Shown: piece by piece, positions 12,899 through 23,855 of the stretch
How the letters are laid out: the number at the start of each line of letters is the position of its first letter
Numbering within the stretch: position 1 is the first letter of the stretch
NCBI GenBank assembly: GCA_035582835.1
Contig: JAYKAV010002375.1
Span: forward strand, 248,001-312,000
DNA length: 64,000 nucleotides
Direction: 5' to 3'
Source of the DNA: Phoebastria nigripes
Taxonomy: Eukaryota; Chordata; Aves; Procellariiformes; Diomedeidae
Notes under the pieces: generated by a model
Databases searched by the model: none
What the model saw: only the letters and a program-made list of their open reading frames with translations
Told to the model about the DNA's origin: nothing
Translations under genes and position numbers: made by a program

Positions 12899-15800
12899 AA
12901 CATTCCTTGCACAAAGATTCTCCCCAGTTGGGAAACTACTTATTTAAAGGTATGCCTCTGTGCTCTTAAAATCTTGGTTTTCCTTTCCTCAGAGCAACTT
13001 CATAAAACTGAAATCTCTGGCCAATGTGTCTGTGTCAAGAACATACTGTGTTTTCTTATAGTGTATTTTGATGACGGCACTGATTTTTCACTCCGGAAAA
13101 ATGGGCAATACTTAAGGATCAGCAATGTGCTAGTTAACACATTGGACTTGCGTATTCAGCTCAGCCTCTCAAGGAAATTGCTTAGCTGCCCATTTGCCTC
13201 AGTTTACCCATTTGAATCCAGGGCATAATGCCTTTGTGAAGTTTAAATGATGCTTGTTTTTAAAGTACCTGAAACAAAGGGGATTAAGTAATGCAAAAAA
13301 AAGAAGTTATTTGTTTAGGAAAAAAAAAAAAATCTACAGCATTATCATAGGTCTGAGGAACAACAAAGATGGATTTGCTAAATACAGACTTAAAGCCAAC
13401 CTTGAAAATGTCCTTTTACGCTTTGTTTTGGATCTCATAACAAACACGCCAGGTTCATCATTTCAAAGAAATTATGTAATGAATGAGAATCTTACCCATA
13501 CTCTAATCATGCTTCATGGTACATAAATCAAGCAGATTGCCTATTAGACTCGTGTGCCTCCAGAAGAGCAGATGCAGTCTCACTCTAAATGTATTGTGAA
13601 GGCATGTCCTTTTGGGCCAGAACGCTGTGTCCTCAGTCAAAGCCTGGGCCTATAAAAACACACTGCAAATGGTACAGAAATGTGCAGCACTGAGAAACAC
13701 CTAGTCATACTCATCCTGTAAAGTGAGGTTTTACTGCAGTAACCTGCAGATGCAGAATTAATTGATTCAGCAGCAGGGCACCGCGCTGCGAAGAAGCCCG
13801 AGCACACAAAAAGACATATGATTGTTTCAACCATTTCTATTGCACGACAAATATATTTGCCTTATAANTGCGCCACATTTCACTAAATTACATGCTCTGT
13901 GGTTTGCTCTGATTGTATGATGGCATGGCTTGCTACAACCACAAACCACAGGGAATTGACATTGTCTCCATGATTTCACTGGTTTTGTCATAACCATACC
14001 CTTTGGCATTGCTGCTGGTTTCACCAAAAGGAAATGCTAAACTGGATACACCATAGAACATTTCTACAAACGCTTATTCCCAAACTCTTTTAAAGGCACA
14101 TGTCTATAGGCAGTGCTTCTGTCTAGTGTAAACCTCCTTGCGAATGCAACTTAGGCAGCTTCCTCCTGCCCTCCCAAGTGGTGGCATTGGACTCCAGGTC
14201 ACCCAGAACCGAAACACTGCATGCTTTGGTGGAGGTCCTGGGCCAGCTAGCCCTCCCAGCTAGCAGATTTAAATGTGCTTGTGGTTGATAATGAATGAAG
14301 CCTAGTAGTTGCTCGGCCTGTTATTTTACCTCGATTGCTACAGTTGAAGCATGTGATGAAGATACCACCCTGCGAGATGAGTTGGCAGCTGGAGTTGGAG
14401 GCCAGGAAACATCCTCACAGTTGACACAATTTAGATGGCATAGGACTGAGACTATCTGGGGATCAAAATACCCTGTGCTTATTATGGGCTCCTCTGGAAG
14501 AGGAGGAGAATGCCGCTGGCTTACAGTGAGAGTGGCTGATCTTTCATTCCTCCACTCCCTCTACCCAGTCAGAAGTAATGGCCTTCACTTGTCCAGTTTT
14601 CCAGTTTTGATGTCCCTTTAGGACATTGCATGTGCTCAGGCAAATGGAAAAGGAGCTTTCAAATCATGATTTCAGTGGGTATGGCCAGAATCTCCTAGCA
14701 CTTGAAAGCCCTTATAAAATAATACTGACAATCTGTAGGGCTACAGTACTTTTTAAAGACAACTGGTTCTTCATTATCTGTGATAGTGGAGGTCTAGGAA
14801 GATCCAACTAATAGACTAATTGAGGTTATACACATACAGTAGGTTATGGTGGGGAGCATATTGGAAAGATACCCAAGCAGTGCAGCAGGGAGCCACCTCA
14901 GGTTGTCCAGAGTGATGCTGTGCATTAGCGCATGAGCTCTGCTCATCTCAGGCAGGCTTTTCCCCGAGTCATTCCAGTACCTGCACCTTGTCCTCTTCAG
15001 CTGGGAACATAAGGCAGAGACACCCATGCTAGCACCGACTGACGCCAGCTCAGGCTTGTTGGGACAAAACTGCTCAGTCTCAGCTCTTGGCACAGCTATG
15101 TTTCTTCTAGAGAAAGCAGTGTAGCTTCATGCAGTATAGCTTCATTCATGAAGACTGTGCTCTGCAATGAACCAGAAACTGCTTGGATTTCACTGCATCC
15201 ATGGTACGATCTGTCTGTGCCAGATAGGCTGCCCGCAGAAAAGGGAGAGTTGACCATAATGCTGTTTCTGTTGGCAGGAATAACACACAGTCTCATTGCA
15301 AGGATGAGAATACATTGCTATTTCTTAGTTAGATCTATTCCGTGGAAGAACAGAGAACTTCAGTTTCAAGTGCTATTTATCTGGCACATTTTAATAGTGC
15401 TGAGATTACTTCTAAATGATGGAGGAATGGGCTGAACAGAGGTATAGTGAAACATGGGGGTGATTGGTTCCAGGCAGTCATGGCATCACTACCTTGATTA
15501 GTTTTCGTGTCATCCAACTGCACTATTTCAATAAATTAGAGCATTTTTATGGCTGAATTGAGCACTGTGGTGCATAGTCCACTTGTGTCATATAGATAGT
15601 TCCATATATATCTCCTGCCAAGTAGGTAGTAAACAAAGGCTATGAATATCTACACCCGGCTGGAGTAGCTCTGTGTCCCCATTGTAATTTGTGACCAAAA
15701 TAACAAGATATGTTGTATACTAATGCTATGGTATATATTTTGCATCCATACGCGCGTGCGCACACACTCGCCCACACTCAGATGCTCTCCCTCTCTGTGG

Positions 15801-16018
15801 GGTTGTACAAAGAGTTGTGAAGCACGTAAATCTTCCCATTCCAAGAATCTCCTGCTACAAAGAAATCCTTGGCTAGAAACAAGCTTGTACATAGTGGTTT
15901 TTCAAAGCAGCAGAGTTCATGTTTCAACTAGATAAATAAATCACAGGCTAGATTCTTATTTGACTCTCCTCTGTTTGCAAATTTAATTAAAAAGAAGCAG
16001 GAGGATCACTGTATAGTC
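12899..16018. other. non-coding stretch with one ambiguous base
   Basis: No gene is recognised. A run of 13 A's lies near 13319-13331 and an unresolved base (N) at 13868. Alternating purine/pyrimidine CGCG/CACA sequence occurs around 15750-15775. Open frames are short and unremarkable. Confidence 0.55.
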
Positions 16019-16045
16019 TTTTTCTCCTTTTTCTCCTTTTTCTCC
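16019..16045 (+). repeat. three exact 9-bp pyrimidine repeats ending at a TAG
   Basis: TTTTTCTCC is repeated three times without error and followed directly by TAG. Besides being a tandem repeat, the tract has the form of a strong 3' splice site (long polypyrimidine run, then AG at 16047-16048). No recognisable coding exon follows. Confidence 0.75.
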
Positions 16046-16048
16046 TAG

Positions 16049-19000
16049 AATTTAGCAGACTACTTGAGAATCTGGAAGAAATAGGTGGACATTGTCTCTA
16101 ATCTGGTCCAAATTTCAGAGTTGCTTTAATTTCAAAGAAAAATCATCTATCTTCAGTTCTGCTGATTCTCATGATAAGTACTATTAAATACTGGGCTGTT
16201 ACCATCGTCACCTATCTTGTATGAATATATCAGTCCCTATTTTTGTGTAATTCTTGCTGAAGGAACAAGATCTGCCCATTTTTGCTTTAAATCTAATGAT
16301 TCCCCAGTTATGGAGAAGCTAACGAGTGTAGAAGGCTTCCCAAGGATCCCCATCTCTGTACCACCACTGGGACAGGACTCTGTTGGGAAGGGAGGAAAGT
16401 GGGATTGACATCCCTTCCGCCTCTCTATCAGAAACGGAAGGCTGCAGCTGCGTGACCTGTTAACCTCATTATTTTTTAGAAATTCAGCATTCATTTGGTA
16501 AACAAAGGCAGGATGAAACCTTCAGCTGGTATAAACCAGCATACCTCTGTTGTCAGAAATGAACCTTGCCAGATTACTCCATCAAAGGAATTGACCCGAA
16601 GTCATGGGAATTTGTTACTGGAATATACGTCGAACATTTTTGGACTGTATTTCTTCTCTTGAAAACTCACTTTAAGTTTGGTGATCCTCCAGAGGCATTT
16701 GCAAAGACTGTTTTTTAATTAGTTTGAGATCAGGTAGACAGGAAAAAATCACTGGAGTTGGCTGGAACTCCAGCAAGAAAAGACCTTATTTAGAGGAAAG
16801 GAAAACACTGCTGCATTGAAGTTGCCTTTACTTGGCAGAAAGAGGGGGAAGGAGGCTGTGAAATGAATGATTGGAGCCAAGGTGTTTTGTTTCATTGGCG
16901 CTACTATTATTGTGAAGCAATACAAAGATTTAAAGGCAGCTCATGCAGCCACTTTGGAGGGGAGGTAGAGAGAGTCGGCAGATGCTGCAGACAGAAAACC
17001 AGTTCCACCCACAAGGCAAGAGGTATGTAGTGGCTACGTGCAGATGACCTCCTGCCAAGAAGTGTGTAGCAGCCTTGGAAAGCTTCTGAAAGCTGGCTCA
17101 AGGCGCGTGGTCTGTGTGTGTTGATACCTACACATTCCCTATATAAGCAATGATTAGCTTCTTAGACCGGTTTTTTTCCCCATAACCTCTGTGCCCATAA
17201 ACACAGATTATATCTGTTCTGGCTACCATATCCATGGAGCAGACAGCCTTCTGCCTGGTGACATGGTCAGTTATAAAAGCTCTGTGCATTGACTTCACTG
17301 TGTACACCTGTTTGGGATGCTCTCAAACTCAATGTTGACTCTCTTTTTTTGCATAAGGCGGCGATTCAGAGGGGAGCGAAAAGCTCACAGGACTGATTTA
17401 TTTACTCAACATACTGAAGGGGCACCAAGAAGTTACATAAATGCAGCATGTTAAGAACTTTAAATCTTGTACTTAAAGATTATTTTTGTGTACTGTACTA
17501 GGTACCAAGCAGGAGGAATAGCAAGAAAATGCATGAAGTATAACCAGAGCTTTTACTGTATTTGCAAGGAGAGTGAAAGCACAGCACTAGCATCTGGTTT
17601 TCTTTACTGAGGTTTAAGATTGCCACCTAGTTTTCCTGAGATTGCCCTAAGCTTGATCAGTCCTACTTTTAAACTGGCATTTCTAGAATAAATAGCGCTT
17701 CACATTTTATTATCAGGATCATTATCATTATCTCTGTTTGATTGTCTTTGTGTGACAAATTGTTGGTTTTACACCATGAAGATACAACAACAAATTGTTT
17801 GGATTGAAACATAATGATACTGTGATTTAGAGTAAGACTTCCTTCATTTAACCCTAGGCATAAAAAAATTAGATGTCTAGTCTCAGTCTGGGCTCTATCA
17901 GTAGCCAGTAAAGAGAGAGGTGCTTCTAGAAGATGATTCATCCTATCCAAAAATAGGTGTCTAGGACTGACTGGATGATTTTCCCGCTGGAGGTATCTTT
18001 CTCTCTCCATACAGCGAGGGAACCTGTGTAACTAACTTGGACCGGATGCCTGCCTTTTAGATGGTTACATAATTGTGAGAAAGGTGTGCTGAAAGGTATT
18101 TGGTTACAGTCCTTCTTTGTGGCTTCTCTATTACAGTCAAGACTTTGGACCTAACTACAGCTCTAATAAGGTTGTAGCAAAATTGACAGAAGTAGATAGT
18201 AAAGATAATTTCATTCCCAAGGAAAAAAACCCAAAGGAATGTGATATCTGTATGCACTGTGGTATAATTTTGCCCTCCCTTGAGAAATGTGGGTGTGTGT
18301 GACAAAAACGGAACTGAGCTATATGATTTCTGTCAACTGTCAAAAAACCCTCCACATATTATAAATTGCAGAACTGAGACTCCTTGGGGCCAAACACATC
18401 ATGAGTGGCCACATTAAGCAAGTTGTAAAGATAAGGATAAAACCGAGTCACCCAGAATCCACAGTCCTGTTCCCCAGTCAGTACAAGTAGATGCAATTTG
18501 TGTAATGGACCTGTGCCCATTCACGTCTTTCTACAATTTGGCATCCAGTTGTGTGCCCCAACCTTCTCTTATAAAAGGCCCTGTATAAAAGACCTGGCCT
18601 TGCAATGAAGCATGCGCTGAGTGATGCATGTGTGGGTGAAAGGGAGCAGAAGTGCCTTAACACAGATGGACATCTCTCTCCACTCCAGAGATGCTGATTG
18701 TTTTGTGGGATCTGAGCTATCACGCAGCATGTTTTTGGATCTTGTGAGAGCCTCTGAAAGATGTGGTTTCCCATGGGATCTTCTGAGATGACAAATTGTA
18801 ACTGTAAAGTGTTATCTTCCACATCCAATTTATTACATTGACTTCTTGACACCTGGAGTTTTATTAAAATATTCTAATTTCTCCTTTTTTATCAGTAATT
18901 AAAACTGAAGTGGAACAACCCAGCTTCTAAATGTGCTACTTAGTAATCACCCCTGTAAAAAACCCTTTGCTGTCATTAATAGATAGAGTCTCCTTTGCTA

Positions 19001-20620
19001 GGCCAGCAGAATAATTAAGCTGACCCATATATTAGGCTGATATTTACATCTTCTTTCTGATTCATCCCAGATATAGAAGAATAGCCCAAGTGGCTATTTC
19101 TGCCCTTTTAATAAGGGCATAAGCCAGGCCACCAGGACCACGCTGTTTCCCTCAGATGACCACCTAATCCCTCTGTTGATACCAGGTGCAAGAATGGGGT
19201 AAATGACAGAGAAATTGTTAACAAGGAAATAAATCATGCAAGTTGGAACCCCTTAAAATTAAACATTTACGTTAACATCCTTCCTGAATGAGGATGCTTT
19301 TCTGACTCGGAGAAAGACATTTTATGAAGTTTTACTGCACCTCTTCAGCAACTCTGTGAGCTCGTCTGCCTGGGGACAATTAGCTGCAGTCGCTGCTGCT
19401 GGAGTGAATCACTGCGCCGCAGATCTGCCCACAATCAGTAGGTCACATTGGCAGAGCTCAGAGTATCGACTGCCTCTGCTGCATTTTCCAGAGGTGGGAT
19501 GCAGTGTTGTGTCAGAATTTGTACATTTTCATTTTAACCACTAGCCATATCAGACTTCTTCCCCCAAAAAATATGATCCTAGGAGAACGGTGACTTTATC
19601 CCAGACTAATCACTCTGGCTTTAGAAATGCACTCGTTATTCCAGAGCAAAAGCATCTCTTGTCTGGCATGCAGCATCAGCACAGAGAGTTATTTTGGTCA
19701 GTATCCCATACAGAAAAGCTTTGCATCATATGGGTCTATACTGATTACAGATAACCCTGAGCTGAAATTAACTTGGTCCTGTGAATGAGAATGAGGTATC
19801 CTTTTGCTGCCCTCTTTCTTCTACTTGCAAACATATCTCCTGCATGTGTTAGTTTAGTCACTTCCACTTTCATCCAAGGAAGTCAACACTTTGAAATGAG
19901 ATGATATACTTAAAATCAGATTATTTCAGAAGGATTCAGTGTAGTCAAAGCCTCTTGAATCTATAGCCTTACTAAATCTCAGCGTGTAGCAGATTTATTT
20001 TTTTTGCAGACAGTTTTTAAAGGTGGTTTTACGTACGTACAGAAATTATCTGTTCAGAATATCGGTCCCAGCAGATTTATTCCTAGAATAGATCTCCTGG
20101 TTTAACAGGTAAAGATAATTATGTTTTCCCTCATTGTATATAACAGAATTTATTTTCCATCAAAAAACACTTATTCTTCCCAGATATGTATTTAAGACTG
20201 CTATTTTAATAAAGAAAAATATCTAAACAGTTTTGATGACCACATTGCATTGAAATATAGAGATCAAAAATATCAGCAGGCTGTCTTTATATTCCCCCAT
20301 GACATTGTCATTTTAAGGACTAATGCAATTTCACATTAGGAGCATAAGGAGAATAGACAATATCAACATAAGATGAGAATCATCAGAGGCAACTTTTCAT
20401 GCAGCAGTTATTATTCAAAGCACTTTTTATTTTATCTCACAGTGCCAATATCTGAGAGTTATTTATTGGGTTTCTTGTAAACATCTTAAGCAACAGTTAA
20501 ATTACTACTCAGTATTAGAAATTAGATAAGACAGAGAAAATAACATCTGAAAGAAATTACACATTTTCACATTGGCAAAGGATTAGCAGCAGGTGTCTTA
20601 ATGATCCATACTGTCAGATA
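16049..20620. other. non-coding stretch, nothing recognised
   Basis: AT-rich DNA containing only short open frames. No RNA gene, conserved protein or clear repeat could be identified on either strand. Confidence 0.55.
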
Positions 20621-21310
20621 ATTCTTTGCTGTTTTTATTAATGGTCTGGAAAACTGAGTGAGCAGTGAGGTAAAAAATTTTGCAGATGACACAAAATGGT
20701 TGAAGGCCACTGAGGACTAGGGATGGCTATGAAAACTTTTAGAAGACTCTAGGAAAGCAAGGTGAGATAGAAATATGAGAGCAAGCAGAATCTTCTGTTT
20801 TGAATAAATACAAAATATTACCAGATTTTGGGGAAAAAAAGAAACAAAAACAGATGTCAGCTAGTCTTAAAAGATGAAAATTACTCAGAAAAAAAAGTGG
20901 GTCATCACTGGTGACAGTGAAAATCCCTACTTAAAATGCAGGCTCATCCAAAAACCAAATTGTGTGAGTACTGCACAGCCCAGGATGGAAAACAGGCTCT
21001 GTAAATATTACAACACTGCTTTATAAACCAAGTGTATTGACATACCTGAAATACTGTATTCATTCCTGGTTATTTTTTTCTTGAAAGTATTTTGCAGAAA
21101 TAGAAAGGTCTAGAAACGGGACATTGAAATGACCAGATAAAAGTGTTTATGGGAAGAGAAATTGAAAAGATTGGAGCTGTCATTTAGAGACGAATAAAAG
21201 GGAAAACACTAGAGAGAGGGTAACTTACTTACTTCAGCTTATTCTTTCTTCTCGAGAAGAATAAAAGGAATTCAGTTAAACTGAGCATTTAAAACAGATC
21301 AAAGAGGACT
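20621..21310 (+). mobile_element. old, diverged CR1 (L3-like) LINE fragment
   Basis: The fragment starts in the 3' part of the CR1 reverse transcriptase gene: TTTTTATTAATGGTCTGGA followed by TTTGCAGATGACACAAAATG matches the stretch that encodes the conserved 'F.NDL...FADDTK' region of CR1/L3 elements. Further along, GCTTTATAAACCAAGTG with CTGAAATACTGTATTCATTC matches the 'LYK.LVRPHLEYC..FW' segment. The last part (TTTAGAGACGAATAAAAGGG, then TTCTCGAGAAGAATAAAAGG) follows the usual order towards the 3' untranslated region. Many indels and stops make it non-functional. It seems older than the copy at 58.45 kb. Boundaries are approximate. Confidence 0.75.
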
Positions 21311-21829
21311 CTCCTCCACAAGGTACAAATCTTAATGATCTCATTAATGACGAGATCTTCTCATTACAAGGTATAATTGAGCCCAGGAGTCATCCTGTGG
21401 GGAGGCTGCTCTGTAAACTCCCACTTCTGCCTCGGTTTCCTCTTCTCTGGGAACTTCTGGTCCTGTCCACTCTCAGTGGCTGGGTATTGAACTAAGTGAA
21501 TCACTGCCTGGCAACTAACACTGCACTATTCCTAAATTCAACATCAGCCCCCTATACCTTACACTGGGAAATATTTGTGCTCCTTTGATTTATACTGTAG
21601 GTTCATTTACAGCAAAAAATACTGCCACTCGGCAGGGAATTATAACAGACGAACTGCAGGGGTGGCACCTGCCAACACATTTTTCTTAAATCACTCTAGG
21701 TAGCCAATCCTGAACATAACCTGCTAGAGGGCCCACATTATTATAATACTGTTTTTCACTTCCCTTCTGTGGATTTGAGACTTCAAGACTGTGATTAATT
21801 AAGCCTCTCAACTACCCTTATGTCCTAGG
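21311..21829. other. non-coding stretch, nothing recognised
   Basis: No gene or repeat is identified. The first 60 bases may be a further degraded continuation of the preceding CR1 copy. Confidence 0.5.
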
Positions 21830-21958
21830 TATTATTAGACTGATGCCTCAGGTAACCTTTTCAAGGTCACAGTGTAAATAGCTAGTTCTGCCAGTGATAA
21901 ATCTCTGAGTTTCTCTTGAAAACTATGCTGCTGCTTTAGCCACTAGCCCACATCCTTC
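21830..21958 (-). repeat. MIR/core-SINE-like fossil, reverse orientation
   Basis: Read on the plus strand, GATGCCTCAGGTAACC, CAAGGTCACAGTGTAAATAG, CTAGTTCTGCCAGTGATAA and finally TTTAGCCACTAGCCCACATC appear in the order of an inverted MIR: reverse complement of the 'cctcagtttcc' part, 'gtgaccttgg', 'ggctctgccact' and the tRNA-like 'tagtggttagagc' head. The copy is strongly diverged. Confidence 0.5.
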
Positions 21959-23276
21959 CACAGTAAAGTCTCTTTCTTACTCCTCTATGAACTTCCAGTC
22001 ACGGCACTGCAATCATTACAAGCATCAAAAATCATCTTGCAATCTCGCATCATACTTGGCATACCAGTGACTCTTGGCCAAGATTTTTTGACAAATGTGT
22101 CAACTCACCTGTGTCTTACACCTCATCTTCTAAGTAAATGGACAATTCCAGCTGGGTTGAACATAGCAGAGGAGAGAGATCTGGGACTCACAGTGACTTA
22201 ACATCGTCTTCAACCTTACAACTGCCTTACGGAAACCCCACTGACTTAGAAAGAGGACACAGCATTTTCATTTTTAAGAAAGAGCACTATATAGTTTAAC
22301 AAAGTATTGGTAAGGTGCAAAAGCCCATATAAGCCAGTGGAAGATCCTATTGACCTTGACGAACTCCGTATTTTGGCTCTTCACTTCGTGAGTGCTTTAG
22401 CAGTAACAGCATCACTGAAATGACTTCATACTCATTTCAGTGGTTCAAGAATTACATTTTTCATTTCCATGGTGCTTTTTTATGCAACCATCTAAAAATG
22501 CCTCTTGTTCTCCTCAGCTGCTTGCATACTGACCAGACCTTAGGAACACAGTTAAAGATTGCAAGGCAATGAAATTATCTATTTGTTGGCACGAGTTCTT
22601 GGGTGCGGTGGCTAAAATTGGGACACACTTTTTTTCCAGCTGCAGAGTGGAAAATGTAAACTTTTGAGCTTCAGAATGTTGTCTGAATGTCATTATTTTG
22701 AACAGTTCAGGTCCTTTCTGTTTGGAAAGGGACTGGTCATCTGCAATGCCCTGGTATTTAGGTGATCACCTCAAGTAACCATTGATTTTTCCAAAAGTGA
22801 ACGAACATTCACCACTCACTGAAAAACAGGCCCTGTTAGAATAATACGATTTGCATTCTCCATGGTCAGTAGTACCCTTGGAAAATCTCAATTTATCTTT
22901 TTGCTTGATATTTTCTGCTGTGATGAAAATCCAGAAAGGAGCTAGGCAGAGCAAATATGGGTCAGAGAACTGGGAAAGGCAGGGATGTTTATACTACCAG
23001 GGTCCCAACCTGACTTTTTTTCCAATGGGATTTACTAGTAATGGTCAATTTACAGCTGGGAGAGGGAAGTGTTAAATATAAAATCGTGTGCAGTCCAATT
23101 CATAGTGAACGAATGCAAATGGAAATAACACCACGATCTTCTCTGACACCAATTAGCCTCCCCATAGGAGTCTCAGGAAAAGGATCCAGACACATTTGTT
23201 GGACCCTTGGTGTCAGGGCTGAGGCAGCAGGAGTGGCACAAGAGAGATTTCTGTTGTCTCTTGACCTGCCAAATAC
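21959..23276. other. non-coding stretch, nothing recognised
   Basis: No gene or named repeat is found. Open frames up to 89 codons near the right end (23041-23310) run into the neighbouring LTR and are not protein-like. Confidence 0.55.
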
Positions 23277-23855
23277 TGCATTGTCATGGTTTAACCCTAG
23301 CAGCACCTAAACACCACACAGCCGCTCACTCACACACACACCCCGCTCCGATGGGATGGGGGAGAGAATTGGGAGGGCACAAGTAGGAAAACTCACGGGT
23401 TGAGATAAAAACAGTTTAATAATTGAAATAAAACAAAGTAGAACAGTAATAGTAACAGTGATAACAACAGCAGCAATAGAATATACAAAATGGGCGATGC
23501 ACAATGCAACTGCTCACCACCTACTGAACCGACGCGTTGCTGAACCGACGCGTGCCCGAAAACGCACGAGCCCGTCCCGGAACCCAGAGCCCCCCCCGCT
23601 ACACTGAGTTTTTATACTAGGCATAACGTCGCATGGTATGGAATACCCATTGGCCAGCTGGGTCAACCGCCCCGGCTATGCTCCCCCCACCAGCATGGGA
23701 GGCCGAAAAGTGCCCGGTGCAAGCACCACCCAGCAACACCCAAAACATCAATGGGCCATCAACGCTCCTATTATACCAAACCCAAAACACAGCACACCCT
23801 CCCCAGCTACTGGGAAGAAAGTTAACTCTGTCCCAGCCGGAACCAGGACATGCAT
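23277..23855 (-). mobile_element. solo LTR of an avian endogenous retrovirus (ERVL-type), with target-site duplication
   Basis: The LTR proper is 23282-23850 (569 bp), flanked by exact 5-bp duplications tgcat (23277-23281 and 23851-23855). Its sense strand is minus. It starts TGTCCTGGTTCCGGCTGGGA and ends in GGGTTAAACCATGACA, so the TG...CA ends are intact. In sense order it has CCAAT (ATTGG on plus near 23650), a TATA box (tataaaa, near 23611-23617), a GC-rich leader with a 13-bp MluI-containing duplication, and an ATTAAA-type polyadenylation signal before the final segment. No gag, pol or env sequence adjoins it, so it arose by LTR-LTR recombination. A 5-bp duplication is typical of ERVL-class integration. 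Open frames crossing it are chance. The family is recognised from bird genomes generally. Confidence 0.9.
23525..23553 (+). repeat. 13-bp duplication inside the LTR
   Basis: TGAACCGACGCGT occurs at 23525-23537 and again at 23541-23553, a 16-bp period within the presumed transcribed leader (R/U5 side) of the solo LTR. This may mark a subfamily. Confidence 0.85.

Noticed and set aside
14588..14610. Stretch resembling the miR-145 5' end
   Set aside because: Only the first dozen bases agree, and the flanking sequence does not fold back into a precursor hairpin by eye.
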